A DNA stretch of 64,000 bases from Stieleria sp. JC731 (GCF_020966635.1 NZ_JAJKFQ010000011.1:620001-684000), one strand, 5' to 3'. Counted from the stretch's first letter, positions 34,475-45,252 are shown. Numbers and translations are program-made. The notes: generated by a model from the sequence alone, not told the origin.

Positions 34475-35932
34475 TTAGCCGAGGACTTCTTTGATGACGT
34501 GGCCTTCGACATTTGTTAGGCGTCGCTGAATGCCGTTGTGCTGGAATGTCAGACGCTCGTGATCGAGTCCCAGTAGATGCAGGATCGTCGCGTTGAAGTC
34601 ATATAGCGGGTGAACGTCTTCGACGGCCTTCTGCCCGAGTTCGTCGGTGGTTCCGTGGCTGACACCAGGTTTCACACCCGCGCCGGCGAGCCAGCAGGTG
34701 AAACCGTCGGGATTGTGATCTCGGCCCTTGGAGCCTTTTTGAAAAAATGGCATGCGACCGAATTCGGTACACCAAACGACGAGCGTGTCGCTGAGCAAAC
34801 CACGTGATTTCAGATCCTTGATCAATGCCGCCGCCGGCTGGTCGAGGATGGCCGCGTGTTTATCGTATTGTTCCTTCAGTTTGTTGTGACCGTCCCAGTT
34901 GAGTTCTCCTCCACTGGCGTAGGCACCGTTGAAAAGTTGAACAAAGCGAACTCCGCTTTCAATCATCCTTCTGGCGAGAATGCAATTGCGGGCGAAAGCC
35001 GCTCGATTCGGGTTGGACTCGTCATCGGCGCCATAGTCCTTCAAAACGTATGCCGGTTCTGAGCTCAAGTCTGTTATCTCTGGTACGCTCAGTTGCATTC
35101 GCGCTGCCAGTTGATAGCTGGCGATGCGAGCGGCAAGCTTTTCGTCGCCTAGGTTTTGTTCGAGATGTCTTTGGTTGACTTTTTGTAGCAGTTCCCTGGC
35201 CGCGCGATCGTTCGCATCGCTAATGCCTTCCGGGCGAAGATGTCGGATCGGATCTTTCGAGCTGAGCGGTGTTCCTTGGAATGCAGACGGCAGGAAGCCT
35301 GAACCCCAATTGTTGGAACCGTTTTGTGGAACGCCACGAGGATCGGGCATCGCGACATATGCTGGAAGGTTCTGGTTTTCGCTGCCGAGTGCGTAGCTGA
35401 CCCAGGCACCGAGGCTCGGAAATCCATCGAGCGGTGTGCCCGTTGATAGAAAGTTCTCGGCGGGACCATGCGTGTTGCTTTTGCTGGTCAGCGAATGAAC
35501 GAAAGCGATCTCATCGGTGAGTTCTGCGAGATGGGGAATCATCTCGCTGACCCATTTTCCGGTTTGGCCGTGCTGACGGAAACGGTATTGAGGACGCGCC
35601 AAGTTTCCAGCCGGGCCTTGGAATGTAACTGCCGGTCCGCCTTCAAGTGGCTTGCCGTCACGTTTGATTAGTTCCGGTTTATAGTCCCACGTTTCTAGTT
35701 GACTAACAGCTCCCGCACAGAAGATCACGATCACATTCTTAGCCTTGGCAGCTGTGTGCGGCTGCCGTGGTGCGAAGGGACGCGTCGGGTCAATTGTGGG
35801 GCTTTCGGCAAGAACTTGATCGCCGAGCAACAGGTCCAAAAGCGCAATCGAACTGAGCGCTGTCGCGGAGTTTGCTAAGAAGCCACGGCGGTTGAAAACA
35901 GGTTCAATCATTCGGTCGGTTGAGTTGCTCAT
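34475..35932 (-). CDS. DUF1501 protein (planctomycete sulfatase-like), Tat-exported
   Basis: I start at ATG 35932 (485 residues) because the 75 residues upstream in the open frame do not look like protein and the frame overlaps the previous gene. The N-terminus [20 protein letters not shown] has a twin-arginine motif with a hydrophobic core, so Tat export is likely. The body carries DUF1501 signatures: [20 protein letters not shown], a stretch with [18 protein letters not shown], and [15 protein letters not shown] with [12 protein letters not shown] near the end. These proteins belong to the alkaline phosphatase/sulfatase superfamily. The gene follows the PSCyt1/DUF1553 gene by 16 bases, a standard planctomycete pair. 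Confidence 0.92.
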   Translation of the reverse strand: MSNSTDRMIEPVFNRRGFLANSATALSSIALLDLLLGDQVLAESPTIDPTRPFAPRQPHTAAKAKNVIVIFCAGAVSQLETWDYKPELIKRDGKPLEGGPAVTFQGPAGNLARPQYRFRQHGQTGKWVSEMIPHLAELTDEIAFVHSLTSKSNTHGPAENFLSTGTPLDGFPSLGAWVSYALGSENQNLPAYVAMPDPRGVPQNGSNNWGSGFLPSAFQGTPLSSKDPIRHLRPEGISDANDRAARELLQKVNQRHLEQNLGDEKLAARIASYQLAARMQLSVPEITDLSSEPAYVLKDYGADDESNPNRAAFARNCILARRMIESGVRFVQLFNGAYASGGELNWDGHNKLKEQYDKHAAILDQPAAALIKDLKSRGLLSDTLVVWCTEFGRMPFFQKGSKGRDHNPDGFTCWLAGAGVKPGVSHGTTDELGQKAVEDVHPLYDFNATILHLLGLDHERLTFQHNGIQRRLTNVEGHVIKEVLG

Positions 35933-35948
35933 GCGAATGTCAATTTTG

Positions 35949-38900
35949 TCATGGCAGAAATAGAAACTCGTTGCTGTTGAACAGGACTCTGCAAAGGGTG
36001 GGTAGGCCGTAGCGCTGGACGGTTTGCTCCGCATCGGAGAGCTCCACTGCCGATGGCGGGCGTCCCAAAGCAATCGTGTAAGCGAGCTGGACCTGTGACT
36101 CGGTATCGTCGCCAACTTCCGCGATGACACGGTCGGCGAACGCATCGGATTGCTCAAGCGTCAGGCGGCTGTTGAACAGGTTCAATGCCTGAATCGGTGT
36201 TGTCGACTGCACACGTCTCGGTGTGCTTTGCCCTGCGTCTGGGCAATCGAACGCGCCAAAGACGCCGTCTCGTTCGCGACGAACTTTGTGGGCATAGATC
36301 ATGCGTCGAAGTCCCTCACCGCTAAACGATTCGATTGGCGAAAACCCAGTCAGTCCACCACGACGATTGAAAAGGTCGAATCCACGTCCGCCCATGGAAA
36401 GATTTAGCTGGCCGCTGACGGCAAGCATGCTGTCGCGTATCGCTTCGCCTTCCAATCGTCGCGATGGGTAACGCCACAACAGCCGAACGTCGGCGTCGAC
36501 TGCTGTAGCTTTGGCGTTGGAAGAGCCTGACTGGCGATAGGTTGACGATAAGACGATCAATCGGTGCATGTGTTTGACAGACCAGTCCGAATCGATCAAC
36601 TCCAACGCCAACCGATCGAGCAATTCTGGATGGGATGGCAACGCCCCGTTTCTTCCAAAGTCGTTGGCCGTTTCGACCAGTCCGATTCCGAAGTGCCACT
36701 GCCAAATCCGATTTGCCATGACTCGCGCGGTCAGCGGGTTCTGCGGGCTAGTTATCCATTCGGCGAGTGCAACGCGTCGACGTTGTTCTGGTGTCGAGTT
36801 CGGCAATCGCAAATCACCGATAGCACTTAGAGCGGCAGGAGTCACCAAGTCGGCTGGTTGTTCAGGGTCGCCGCGACGAAGCAAATGGATTTCATCGGGT
36901 TGACGGAACTGCCCCGCAAACGCCTTTTGCCTGTTCTGCAACTTGGCAATTCGTGATTCGAGTTTCTTCTTCTGCCGCAGCAAACGAGACGCATCACGGG
37001 CGTCTTGTTCGGGAAGGCCACCAACCGTAAATGACTTTTCGGATGGACGGTCTGGATTCCAAGGTTGTCGATCGGTTGCGTCAGCCAAAAGTTGCCATCG
37101 ATCATCGATTGCGATTTCGATTCGGTAGTCTGTTGGGAGTCGATCTTTGAACTTGCCGTTTCGGTCCCTGCCCCAGACGACGCGGTCGATCAGCTGTGCT
37201 TCCGCAAATTCCAGCTCAATCCAGCCGGTACCAACAGCGTTGGACAGCCAGCTTCTTGAGTTGCCGTATTCGCCATCGTTGATGAAATCCGGTTGATGTC
37301 GGTCGGCAACAATGATGTCCCCGGATGTACGGATGGTCGTCCCCTGACTCGAAAGGGCGACGTTCTCGCCAGCCGTGTTGAGTACTTCGAGTTCGTCGAT
37401 ACACGGTTCGAGGTTGTTGGTCGACAGGACTGTGAAACGTAGTTTCTTTGCCAGCACCGGCGTAAAGCGATCGATATTCTTGATTGGTGAAATCTGTTGG
37501 CGCGGTGGCAGTATCGCGGCAACAGTCTGTAGTGAGTCCGGTGTAGATCCCACCTCTAACCTGAACGCCGTCGCCAAGCGGTCATCGAGTTCGCCGTTTC
37601 GATCTCGCCCCCAGACAACTTTCGAGATCGCAGTTGTCGTCGGAAGTTCGAACATCAACCAACCGCGTCCTTTGGAATCCGACATCCAGCTCGATTCATT
37701 CCCATAGCGTCCGTCGTTAACATGTTCCAGTTTGTGTCGTGCGGACGTTCGACTTCCCGAAGCACTGACCTTGGTTCCTGCGGAAGCCAACGCAATATTT
37801 TTTGGTTCCGAATCGGCGGTGAAGATCTCGAATTCATCGATGCATGGTTCGATCAGTCCCAGCGAAGGGTGAAGGTTCGAATCGTGAATGGTGAAGCGAA
37901 CAAACTTCGCATTGATCGGCGAAAAAGAGTGAACGTTCGATTTTGCATTGGGCATTTCCCGTTCTGAATGAGCCTCTTCACGAGGCTTTGCCAGGGGAAC
38001 AAATTCAGTGAGTTGGCTATCCAGCTTTGCAACTTGATGATGCAGTGTTTTAGCTTCTTTTCGTTTCGCTTCTGACTCGGGGGTTTGGATTTCACGGTCC
38101 GCGTATTCGACACCGGCGACAAAGGCTTGCATCGAGTAATAGTCTTTGGCGGTGATTGGGTCGAACTTGTGGTCGTGACAGCGGGCGCAACCTACGCTTA
38201 GCCCTAAAAAGCCTTGACCGATATTGTTCACGATTTCGTCAAGTGAATCTTGTCGGGCGAGACGAATCGACGGTGCATCTTTACCGATTTGCCCCGGCAG
38301 CAAAACAGATGCGGTGACTAGAAATCCCGTTGCAGCATCGACTCCCATTGCATCGCCAACGAGTTGTTCTCTGATGAATTGATCGTAGGGCGTGTCATTG
38401 TTGAACGCTGCGATAACGTAGTCTCGATAAGGCCACGCATTAGGACGCTCTGTGTTGACTTCGAACCCGTGGGTGTCGGCATACCGGGCAACGTCAAGCC
38501 AGTGTTGACCCCATCGTTCGCCGTATCGCGGTGATTTTAACAGGCGATCAACGACCGCTACGTAGGCTGCTTCGCCCTGCTTTTCTGCATCCTGCAAGAA
38601 GGCCGTGACTTCGCTTGGTGTTGGCGGAAGTCCGGTAAGATCAAGCGTGACACGACGAAGCCACACGGTGTGATCCGCAGACGCGGAGGGTGATAGACCT
38701 TCCTGCGACAAACGCGATTGAATGAATCGATCGATGAAGTTGTGTGCCCAGCTTGGATCATCAACAGTAGGAATCTCAGGACTCTTCATCGGTTTGAAGG
38801 ACCAGTGATCGAGCCGGTTTTCCAGCTTTGCTAAATCGACACCGTCTGGCCAAATCGCACCCGCATCGATCCAGGCTTTCAGGATGCTGATCTCCTCTGC

Positions 38901-39251
38901 AGAAAGTGGGGCCGTGGACTCCGAATCGTCAGCAGGTGGCATGCGTGAGTATTCATCGTCACTGGTGACCAATTCGAACAACGGACTATCCGCCGCGTTG
39001 CCCGCAACCAAACTTGGGCCATATCCATCGCCTCCGTTGAACGCGGCGGATTTGATATCCAGTCTTAAACCACTTTTCTGTTTGTCTGGACCGTGGCAGG
39101 AGTAGCAGTGCTTTTGAAAGATCGGGCGAACGTCGCGGACAAAATCGATATCAGATGCTTGTGTCGCGGCATTCCCGAAAACCGAGAGCAGAAATAACAA
39201 GAGCAGAAGCAGAGCGGAAAACCGGGGACTTAACGAGAAGTGGCGCCGCAT
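35949..39251 (-). CDS. PSCyt1/DUF1549/DUF1553 protein with two discoidin-like domains
   Basis: I prefer ATG 39251 (1100 residues) over GTG 39269, as it opens the signal peptide (MRRHFSL then a Leu-rich core ending NAATQA). Next comes a PSCyt1 cytochrome-like domain with the haem motif CYSCH (about residues 49-53), then PSCyt2/DUF1549 (about 145-360) with [20 protein letters not shown]. Two similar 110-residue domains follow (about 465-580 and 620-730), each with a WGRDRNG motif and an NDGxYGN motif, resembling F5/8 type C folds. DUF1553 ends the protein ([25 protein letters not shown]). Together with DUF1501 it may process sulfated or other glycans outside the cytoplasm. The duplicated domain is unusual. 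Confidence 0.9.
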   Translation of the reverse strand: MRRHFSLSPRFSALLLLLLFLLSVFGNAATQASDIDFVRDVRPIFQKHCYSCHGPDKQKSGLRLDIKSAAFNGGDGYGPSLVAGNAADSPLFELVTSDDEYSRMPPADDSESTAPLSAEEISILKAWIDAGAIWPDGVDLAKLENRLDHWSFKPMKSPEIPTVDDPSWAHNFIDRFIQSRLSQEGLSPSASADHTVWLRRVTLDLTGLPPTPSEVTAFLQDAEKQGEAAYVAVVDRLLKSPRYGERWGQHWLDVARYADTHGFEVNTERPNAWPYRDYVIAAFNNDTPYDQFIREQLVGDAMGVDAATGFLVTASVLLPGQIGKDAPSIRLARQDSLDEIVNNIGQGFLGLSVGCARCHDHKFDPITAKDYYSMQAFVAGVEYADREIQTPESEAKRKEAKTLHHQVAKLDSQLTEFVPLAKPREEAHSEREMPNAKSNVHSFSPINAKFVRFTIHDSNLHPSLGLIEPCIDEFEIFTADSEPKNIALASAGTKVSASGSRTSARHKLEHVNDGRYGNESSWMSDSKGRGWLMFELPTTTAISKVVWGRDRNGELDDRLATAFRLEVGSTPDSLQTVAAILPPRQQISPIKNIDRFTPVLAKKLRFTVLSTNNLEPCIDELEVLNTAGENVALSSQGTTIRTSGDIIVADRHQPDFINDGEYGNSRSWLSNAVGTGWIELEFAEAQLIDRVVWGRDRNGKFKDRLPTDYRIEIAIDDRWQLLADATDRQPWNPDRPSEKSFTVGGLPEQDARDASRLLRQKKKLESRIAKLQNRQKAFAGQFRQPDEIHLLRRGDPEQPADLVTPAALSAIGDLRLPNSTPEQRRRVALAEWITSPQNPLTARVMANRIWQWHFGIGLVETANDFGRNGALPSHPELLDRLALELIDSDWSVKHMHRLIVLSSTYRQSGSSNAKATAVDADVRLLWRYPSRRLEGEAIRDSMLAVSGQLNLSMGGRGFDLFNRRGGLTGFSPIESFSGEGLRRMIYAHKVRRERDGVFGAFDCPDAGQSTPRRVQSTTPIQALNLFNSRLTLEQSDAFADRVIAEVGDDTESQVQLAYTIALGRPPSAVELSDAEQTVQRYGLPTLCRVLFNSNEFLFLP

Positions 39252-39497
39252 CACATTTTTGCAGTTCACAACACACCTTCCGCTGCCAGGACCAGGATTA
39301 GGACCAAATACAGAATGCCAAGTTACTTAATCACTCGAGTGTAAAGGATAGTCTCCCTGGGCGCGTCCATGGTGCAGATGAGGTCGCGAAGTCGTGACGA
39401 TGATCGAATGCTCGCCGATCTACCAAGGTGGGCGGTGATATGAAGCAACGGAATCCCATTGTCGCATCGTTCGATTGGCGAACTGAAGCCGCGTATT

Positions 39498-40931
39498 TTA
39501 GAGCAGATGCTTGGCTTTGACTTCAAGATATTGGTTGACCAGCGGCGCGGTCAGCTCATCGGGATAGCTATCGACCAGCAGCACACCACGATGTTCGAGA
39601 TCCTTGAGCACCTGTTCTCGCCAGACCAGAATGTCGGCAGCTGCGGCGGCGCGATACATATTCATTTCAGAGCCGTCAGGATTGTCGGCCGCTTCAAAGA
39701 TGGTGCGGTCACGCAGCAAGACTCCCATGGGTAAATGTTGACCGTTGAGGTTAACCAGGTAGTCCGTGATTGCACCACCGTTGACTTCGTCGATCACATT
39801 GGTTGTCAACACCACCAGCGAGCGACGCTTGCAATGGTTTCGGAGATACAGGAAAGCTTGGTCATAGCGTGATTCGACCATACGTGGAAACTGATCAAAC
39901 CCGGCATGCAATAAACGATTCATCTGACTCGGTCCGCCACGAGGCGGAATGTACGCGTGAATCGAGTCGGAAAAACAAAGCATGCCGACGGCGTCGCCTT
40001 GATGAAGCGCCACGTAGGCCATCATCAGGCAAGCGTTCAATGAGTGATCCAGTAGTGAATAACCGTCTCGCGTTCCTGTCATCATGCGTCCGCAGTCAAG
40101 CAGAAAGATGACGCGTTGACTTTGGTCGCTTTGGAATTGGCGAACGGTCAGCTTGTTGCGCCGAGCGGTGCTTCGCCAATCGATATGACGAAAGTTGTCG
40201 TCGCGGCTGTAGTCACGAAGCCTTTCGAAGTCACTGTCCTGTCCGATGCGCCGGGTACGACGAACGCCGATCAGGCTCAAGCGATTTGTGCGTGCCAGAA
40301 TGGCGTAGTCACTCAACTGCTTCATGTCCGGATAGACATTGATGCCGTTGTCCAGTGGCAGCTCCAGGTATCGCGTCCATAGACGCATCGGACTGGCAAA
40401 CCGCAGCGTCACACTTTCGAGTCGAAACGCGCCACGCTGGGAAGGCGTCAGTTTGCGCTGAAAGCTCGCGCGACCATTGGGAGGTAGACGCAGCGAATGT
40501 TGATCCGGATTGGATGCAAAACTATCTGGCGTGTCATCACGCACCTGGCCGAGCAGAGTCGATGAACATCGATTTTCGATCGTCAACGTGCTTTCGATCG
40601 GAACACCTTGCGAACATGTATGTGGAATTTCGCGAGATGCGGAAATGCCTCGGTTCGTCGTCAAATACAGGGTCAGAAAATCGACGCTGGCGACGATCAA
40701 TAACAGCCAGTCGGTCGCCAGCACCCAAACAAACAGGTTGGGATTGAAAACAGTTGCGACGCTCCCCACCAAGGTCAGGGCCAATACACCCATCCAGACC
40801 ATTGTCGGAAACATTTTGAATTTCCATGCCGCAACAATCAGGGGAACGGCGAATATCGCCAGCATCAGCCAAGGTAATTGAGAGTAGGCCTGAAACTGGT
40901 TTTCGGTGATGTCGCGGACAATTTCATTCAT
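39498..40931 (-). CDS. DUF58 protein, second copy in window
   Basis: This 477-residue protein starts at ATG 40931. Two hydrophobic segments lie at about residues 18-75 (around LPWLMLAIFAVPLIVAAW and WMGVLALTLVGSV). The DUF58 core follows with GQDSDFERLRDYSRDDNFRH and IDWRSTARRNKLTVRQFQ, then the von Willebrand-like start VIFLLDCGRMM. Unlike the DUF58 protein at 18665-20065, no moxR gene is adjacent here. It would be a membrane protein partner of a MoxR ATPase encoded elsewhere. The gene stands alone between a long gap and a dehydrogenase. Confidence 0.85.
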   Translation of the reverse strand: MNEIVRDITENQFQAYSQLPWLMLAIFAVPLIVAAWKFKMFPTMVWMGVLALTLVGSVATVFNPNLFVWVLATDWLLLIVASVDFLTLYLTTNRGISASREIPHTCSQGVPIESTLTIENRCSSTLLGQVRDDTPDSFASNPDQHSLRLPPNGRASFQRKLTPSQRGAFRLESVTLRFASPMRLWTRYLELPLDNGINVYPDMKQLSDYAILARTNRLSLIGVRRTRRIGQDSDFERLRDYSRDDNFRHIDWRSTARRNKLTVRQFQSDQSQRVIFLLDCGRMMTGTRDGYSLLDHSLNACLMMAYVALHQGDAVGMLCFSDSIHAYIPPRGGPSQMNRLLHAGFDQFPRMVESRYDQAFLYLRNHCKRRSLVVLTTNVIDEVNGGAITDYLVNLNGQHLPMGVLLRDRTIFEAADNPDGSEMNMYRAAAAADILVWREQVLKDLEHRGVLLVDSYPDELTAPLVNQYLEVKAKHLL

Positions 40932-41240
40932 GCCGACATATTACCGGAGGGTGATCAGGCAAGATACGCGGCGGTGAAGGAATCGGTGTTGGATTTGGCA
41001 ACTCGGTCCGTTATCGCATCCGCTCACTGGATCGACTGTCCGGGTGCGATTGTCCGGGTGCGATTGTTCGGGTGCGACTTTCCGAGCGTGACAAATGGTC
41101 GCCACTAGTATGACGATGATACTGGAAAGTTTTTTGAGCGGATTTATTTGCAATCACCCCGTTGTCGTTCGATCCGATTGGTTGGAAACTTCAGTCGTAC
41201 GAAGTTCAACAAATCAGTCACGCAAAGCTATAAAGATCGC
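40932..41240. other. divergent gap with short tandem repeat
   Basis: A 309-base region lies between the DUF58 gene (-) and the dehydrogenase (+). At about 41038-41080 the unit GTCCGGGTGCGATT occurs three times in tandem with few changes. Nothing else is recognised; promoters for both sides should lie here. Confidence 0.5.
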
Positions 41241-42227
41241 ATGCGAATCGTCCTGTGCTACCCTGTCGGCGAACGGCACATCAAGCAAATCCGTGCCGCC
41301 GCGCCGGACTACGAAGTCATCAATGCCGGTCAGGAAAAAATAGACGAACTGCTGCCGACGGCCGAAATTTTCATCGGCCACGCCAAGGTTCCGGTCAACT
41401 GGGATCGAGTGCTCGATGCGGGGAAACTGCGTTGGATTCAATCTTCGGCCGCAGGGCTGGATCACTGTCTTGTTCCAGGTGTAATCGCCAACGACCAGAT
41501 CACCGTTAGCAGCGCATCAGGATTGTTCGCCCCTCAAGTTGCCGAGCAAACATTCTCACTTTTGTTTGGTGTGATTCGCAGAGCACCTTTGTTTTTCCGG
41601 GCGGAGCGAAAACGAGAATTCGTACGACTGCCGACCGATGATTTGCGCGGCAAAACGGTTGGAATAGTCGGACTCGGTGGAAACGGGCGAGCGCTCGCTC
41701 GAATGCTTTCACCTTGGGACGTGCGAATTGTTGCGACGGACTACTATCCCGTTGATTGCCCCCCCGAGGTCGATGAATTGTGGCCCGCCGACGAGCTGGA
41801 CGTACTGCTTGAGCAGAGTGACGTGGTCATCCTTGCTTTGCCTCTAAATCGCTCGACACGAGGGCTGTTTGACGAAGAACGTTTCAGCAAGATGAAGCGT
41901 GGTTCATACTTGATCAATGTCGCTCGTGGTGCGATCGTTCAAGAGGCCGCGTTGTGTGCTGCGCTCGAAAGCGGTCATCTCGCAGGTGCGGGCCTGGACG
42001 TGACAGAAGTCGAACCACTTCCCGAAGATAGTTTGCTGTGGGACGATCCGAAGGTGATGATTTCACCCCACGTGGGTGCACAGTCCAATCGTCGAGTTGA
42101 CGATTCGACCAACATGACGGCGATCAACCTGAAACGCTACCAAGCGGGGCTGCCAGTTTATAATCGGGTCGACAAGCAGCTTGGATTTCCGCACCCCTCG
42201 GCGGCCTATCGAGGCGAAGCGAGCTGA
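41241..42227 (+). CDS. D-2-hydroxyacid dehydrogenase family protein
   Basis: With ATG 41241 the protein has 328 residues; the open frame extends to 41148, but the upstream part is not family-like. The Rossmann motif is GKTVGIVGLGGNGRALARML. VDELWPADELDVLLEQSDVV and LPLNRSTRGLFDEERF follow, then NVARGAIVQEAAL with the catalytic Arg, the Glu in LDVTEVEPLPEDSLLWD, and the catalytic His in ISPHVG. All are in the order of the family. It oxidises or reduces a 2-hydroxy/2-oxo acid with NAD(H); the substrate cannot be told. No pathway partners are adjacent. Confidence 0.9.
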   Translation: MRIVLCYPVGERHIKQIRAAAPDYEVINAGQEKIDELLPTAEIFIGHAKVPVNWDRVLDAGKLRWIQSSAAGLDHCLVPGVIANDQITVSSASGLFAPQVAEQTFSLLFGVIRRAPLFFRAERKREFVRLPTDDLRGKTVGIVGLGGNGRALARMLSPWDVRIVATDYYPVDCPPEVDELWPADELDVLLEQSDVVILALPLNRSTRGLFDEERFSKMKRGSYLINVARGAIVQEAALCAALESGHLAGAGLDVTEVEPLPEDSLLWDDPKVMISPHVGAQSNRRVDDSTNMTAINLKRYQAGLPVYNRVDKQLGFPHPSAAYRGEAS

Positions 42228-42249
42228 GGACGGAACGCAACCGTGAGTA

Positions 42250-42380
42250 CTAGTGCTTTGTTCCAACTCGATTTTAGGATTAGCCGTATGGCGTTAGCCA
42301 CGGTTTCAGTGCAACGACTGGGACTACCGCCCGTCGGCTGATGACCCGAACCCGTATTTTCATATGGAACGAAGCACTAG
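42250..42380. mobile_element. MITE-like foldback element, copy 1 (most complete)
   Basis: This 131-bp element has terminal inverted repeats CTAGTGCTTTGTTCCA and TGGAACGAAGCACTAG (one mismatch). Inside, TAGCCGTATGGCGTTAG can pair imperfectly with a downstream CTACCGCCCGTCGGCTGA. It has no coding capacity of its own. Related copies lie at 45249 and 45406. Target-site duplications are not clear. Confidence 0.75.
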
Positions 42381-42382
42381 CG

Positions 42383-42607
42383 ATGAGTAGCAGTAATCGA
42401 GAGGCTGTTGAGTACGACGCAACGATCTTTCATTCCGACAAAGCGGTAGGCCCAATTCGCTTGCCCATGAAACATTCATCGTCGTTTGTTGAACAGTTCA
42501 ATCGCATCTATGGACACCGGCACTACCGATTGGTTGGGCGTCCGAAGGTTGCACCGGAATCGGAGCGATCACGACTGTGGCCGTCGTCGGCGGCGCAGAC
42601 CGATTAG
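42383..42607 (+). CDS. doubtful small ORF after the MITE-like element
   Basis: The ATG at 42383 lies just after the element's right end and gives 74 residues (MSSSNREAVEYDATIFHSDK at the start). The composition looks protein-like in the first 50 residues, but the last 13 codons overlap the 3' end of the PEP-CTERM gene on the other strand. No family recognised. It may be chance. Confidence 0.25.
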   Translation: MSSSNREAVEYDATIFHSDKAVGPIRLPMKHSSSFVEQFNRIYGHRHYRLVGRPKVAPESERSRLWPSSAAQTD

Positions 42608-43495
42608 ACAGCCAACGCACCCGATCAAAACTGCGGATGATGGCTCCGGAATCGCTGTGACTTGGATTGTCATCAGCTGATAACCATCGGCCGCAAGGAT
42701 ACCGGACAGTTGGTCTTCATAAGGGGCAAGCAGTGTCGAAAAGCTGTCGTAACGATCGCCCGCGGCAGCGCTTGATCCCGCCGGAACGTCGATGCCCATG
42801 TGGGTGCCAAGGATCCCAAGCGTCCCATTGATCGACATCAAAGCCGTGCCACCTGAATCGCCAGTGAGCAATCCGATCTCGTCTTGGCCTAGCCCCCCGC
42901 TGCCCGAGTTGCTGTCGGTGTCGTACGAAAACTGCATGGCTACCGTATCGCCCGAACCGGTGTCAAATTGAACGATGCCAATGTTATCGATGATGTTGCG
43001 TCCGGCCCAATCATGTTGCTCAAACGCGATCAGCTCCCTTCCGATTAGATCCGCAGCGGTTCCCACCACGATGGGCAATGGTTGAATCGCCGCGTCGACT
43101 TCCGAATCGATTCGATGGACGCGAATGTCACTGCCAACTGATCCGAGGCCTGGGATATACGTTGTCAGTCGCTGGGACGAAGTGGACAAGTAAGTCCGCT
43201 CGACTCCGTCGAGGCCGACAAAGGTGGCGGACGTGCCAGCGATATGGTTCGCGGTCACATAATGCCGTGGACTGATCAACACGGCTCGTTGACGAGCGAC
43301 ACCGGACAGTTGGGAATGATCGAGAAAGAAATTCGGGTTCGCACTGTCATCGCTTAGGAATCGGGCGTGCCGATCGGAGTCGAATTCGTCGATAATTCCC
43401 GCCCTCGAGTAATCGGCTGCCAGAAACAAACTAACCAGGACTGTGAATGCGGGAATGAAAACGCCCGGTTGATAGGGTTTTGGCATATTTGGCAA
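42569..43495 (-). CDS. PEP-CTERM-anchored trypsin-like serine protease
   Basis: This 308-residue protein has a signal peptide (about 1-32, VFIPAFTVLVSLFLAA). Trypsin-like motifs follow: VLISPRHYVTANHIA with His84, an Asp in HRIDSEVDAAIQPL (about 130-134), and TGDSGGTALM with Ser214. The catalytic triad is therefore complete. The C-terminus AIPEPSSAVLIGCVGCLIGL, ending RRRRR, is a PEP-CTERM sorting signal, recognised by an exosortase (EpsH-type) that exports and processes surface or exopolysaccharide-linked proteins. No exosortase is in the window. It is divergent from the flippase gene at 43912. Confidence 0.85.
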   Translation of the reverse strand: MPNMPKPYQPGVFIPAFTVLVSLFLAADYSRAGIIDEFDSDRHARFLSDDSANPNFFLDHSQLSGVARQRAVLISPRHYVTANHIAGTSATFVGLDGVERTYLSTSSQRLTTYIPGLGSVGSDIRVHRIDSEVDAAIQPLPIVVGTAADLIGRELIAFEQHDWAGRNIIDNIGIVQFDTGSGDTVAMQFSYDTDSNSGSGGLGQDEIGLLTGDSGGTALMSINGTLGILGTHMGIDVPAGSSAAAGDRYDSFSTLLAPYEDQLSGILAADGYQLMTIQVTAIPEPSSAVLIGCVGCLIGLRRRRRPQS

Positions 43496-43911
43496 GCAGC
43501 GGCGGAGGAGCGATTTGGAGGTCGGTTAGTTTAATTCGCAGGCAATCGAATGCTGATTAATAGTCGATTGATCGCGATACAGTGTCGAGAACTGTTCATC
43601 AATCGGCGACGTATGATAGATTCGCCGCGCGGCGGTAGCGCGATGTAATACTCTGCTTTGCGACACCAAGTGGAGCGACTGTACTGTAATCGATCGGTCT
43701 GGTCTTAGTCGCGCCGAGTCAATGATTACGCCGTCGTGACAGATGCCAGTTTCACTTCGCAAGCAACGTTTTCGATTCGTCCCGGGCACCATTTCGCATC
43801 GAATTGTGGCGAGTGCTGCGGTAGCATATTTCATACCAAGGGGCACGATTTCGTGCTTGTCGGCTTTTTGTCAATGATCGCCTTTTCTAAAAACCGGTCC
43901 CCCATGCTCTG
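43496..43911. promoter_or_regulatory. divergent control region, PEP-CTERM protease / flippase
   Basis: These 416 bases lie between divergent start codons, so they should contain promoters for both. I see no clear boxes or RNA fold. A 106-codon frame on the minus strand (43526-43846) shows no family pattern and I treat it as chance. Confidence 0.45.
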
Positions 43912-45252
43912 ATGCTTCGACTGCTGCAGCGTTTTGGCGTCAACCGAGCTGTTTCTTATGCGATGGCGACACGGATTTGGCAAATTCCTTCGGGCGTTAT
44001 CACGACGCTTCTGATCGCATTTTGCCTACGGCCGGAACAGCAAGGAATCTATTTCCTGATTCTTTCGATCACCGGTCTGCAGGCATTGGCTGATGCCGGG
44101 CTGTTGAACACGATCATGCACGCCGCCAGCCACGAAATTGCGGGGATGCGAGTCGATTCTGGTGGAGTGATTCGAGGCCCCAAGTCAAACCGGTCGCGAC
44201 TGGCCGCAATTACCAGGTTTGCCGTAACGTGGTTTGCGATTGCAGCGGCCATTCTGATCATCGGCGGGGTAATTTTCGGCTACCTGATGCTGCTCCGGAA
44301 ACAGATGGTGTCGATGGCGTTTATGCCATTGGCGTTTGCGGTCCTGGCAAGTGGATTAACGCTTTCGATTGCTCCACTGGTTGCCCTCTTGGAAGGCTGC
44401 AACCAAGTTCAGGTGGTCAATCGGTATCGTCTGGGCCAAGTGATCACAGGCAGCTTAGCGGTTTGGGCTTTCCTTGCCCTGAATGCTCATGTTTGGGCGA
44501 TTGCTGCGTCCGTCCTGGTTCAGTTGGTTTGGGAGCTGAGCTTGGTGCTAGGACGCTATCGAAAGCTGTTTGTGCAGCTGTGGCGAACCAAGCCGGGGCA
44601 ATTTCAATGGCGAACGGAGATTTGGCCATTGCAGTGGCGAATTGGAGTTCAGTCCGTCGTACGCTACTTGGCATTGATGCCGATGGTACCGGTCCTGTTC
44701 GATGTTCACGGACCCGAAATCGCAGGACGCTACGGAATGACTTGGCAGATTTTCAGCAACCTATTGATGGTGTCGTATGTCTATGCGAGGACGAAATCGC
44801 CGGACTTTGGCAGGCTGATAGCCGAGCGTAAACGCCATGAAAGTTTCGTCTTGCTGAAGCGAGTCACGCTCGGGTCGACATTTGTGTTGACGATATTGGT
44901 GGTCGCTTTTTGCGCCACCTTGTTCGTCATGAACGGTCTTGGATTTTGGTTTGCGGTCCTGATTTCGTCGCGTTTCTTAACGCCTTGGACTTGCGTGTTG
45001 TTTGCCTTCGCAATGGTTCCGATGCACTTGGCCCAGTGTTTTTCGCTTTACATACGCTCGCAGCGTTTTGACCCCATCTGGCGGGTCAGCATTCCTGCGT
45101 CGATCTGTTTGGGATTGGCAGGTTACTCGGCAAGCTATTTCGGTCGGCCTGATTGGATTGCTCTGGCGATGCTGGGCACCTTTAGCGTGACATCTGCCGT
45201 CCTTTCTGTCATGACGTTGCACTACCACAAACATTTCGAAACCCAGGCCTAG
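43912..45252 (+). CDS. Wzx-like polysaccharide flippase
   Basis: This 446-residue protein is hydrophobic throughout, with about 12 membrane segments (for example TRIWQIPSGVITTLLIAFCL, FAIAAAILIIGGVIFGYLML and TFVLTILVVAFCATLFVM). The layout and the N-terminal AVSYAMATRIWQIPSG fit the oligosaccharide flippase/MOP superfamily, which moves lipid-linked sugar units across the inner membrane. Its stop codon TAG comes from the first bases of a MITE-like element (copy 2), so the insertion may have changed the C-terminal end. No glycosyltransferases are adjacent here. The nearby PEP-CTERM gene makes an exopolysaccharide role attractive but unproved. Confidence 0.8.
   Translation: MLRLLQRFGVNRAVSYAMATRIWQIPSGVITTLLIAFCLRPEQQGIYFLILSITGLQALADAGLLNTIMHAASHEIAGMRVDSGGVIRGPKSNRSRLAAITRFAVTWFAIAAAILIIGGVIFGYLMLLRKQMVSMAFMPLAFAVLASGLTLSIAPLVALLEGCNQVQVVNRYRLGQVITGSLAVWAFLALNAHVWAIAASVLVQLVWELSLVLGRYRKLFVQLWRTKPGQFQWRTEIWPLQWRIGVQSVVRYLALMPMVPVLFDVHGPEIAGRYGMTWQIFSNLLMVSYVYARTKSPDFGRLIAERKRHESFVLLKRVTLGSTFVLTILVVAFCATLFVMNGLGFWFAVLISSRFLTPWTCVLFAFAMVPMHLAQCFSLYIRSQRFDPIWRVSIPASICLGLAGYSASYFGRPDWIALAMLGTFSVTSAVLSVMTLHYHKHFETQA

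Noticed and set aside
34475-36157. Long version of the DUF1501 gene starting at 36157
   Set aside because: The first 75 residues are not protein-like and overlap the end of the DUF1553 gene; the Tat motif follows the ATG at 35932.
43526-43846. 106-codon minus-strand frame between the PEP-CTERM and flippase genes
   Set aside because: No family pattern and it fills the control region of two divergent genes.
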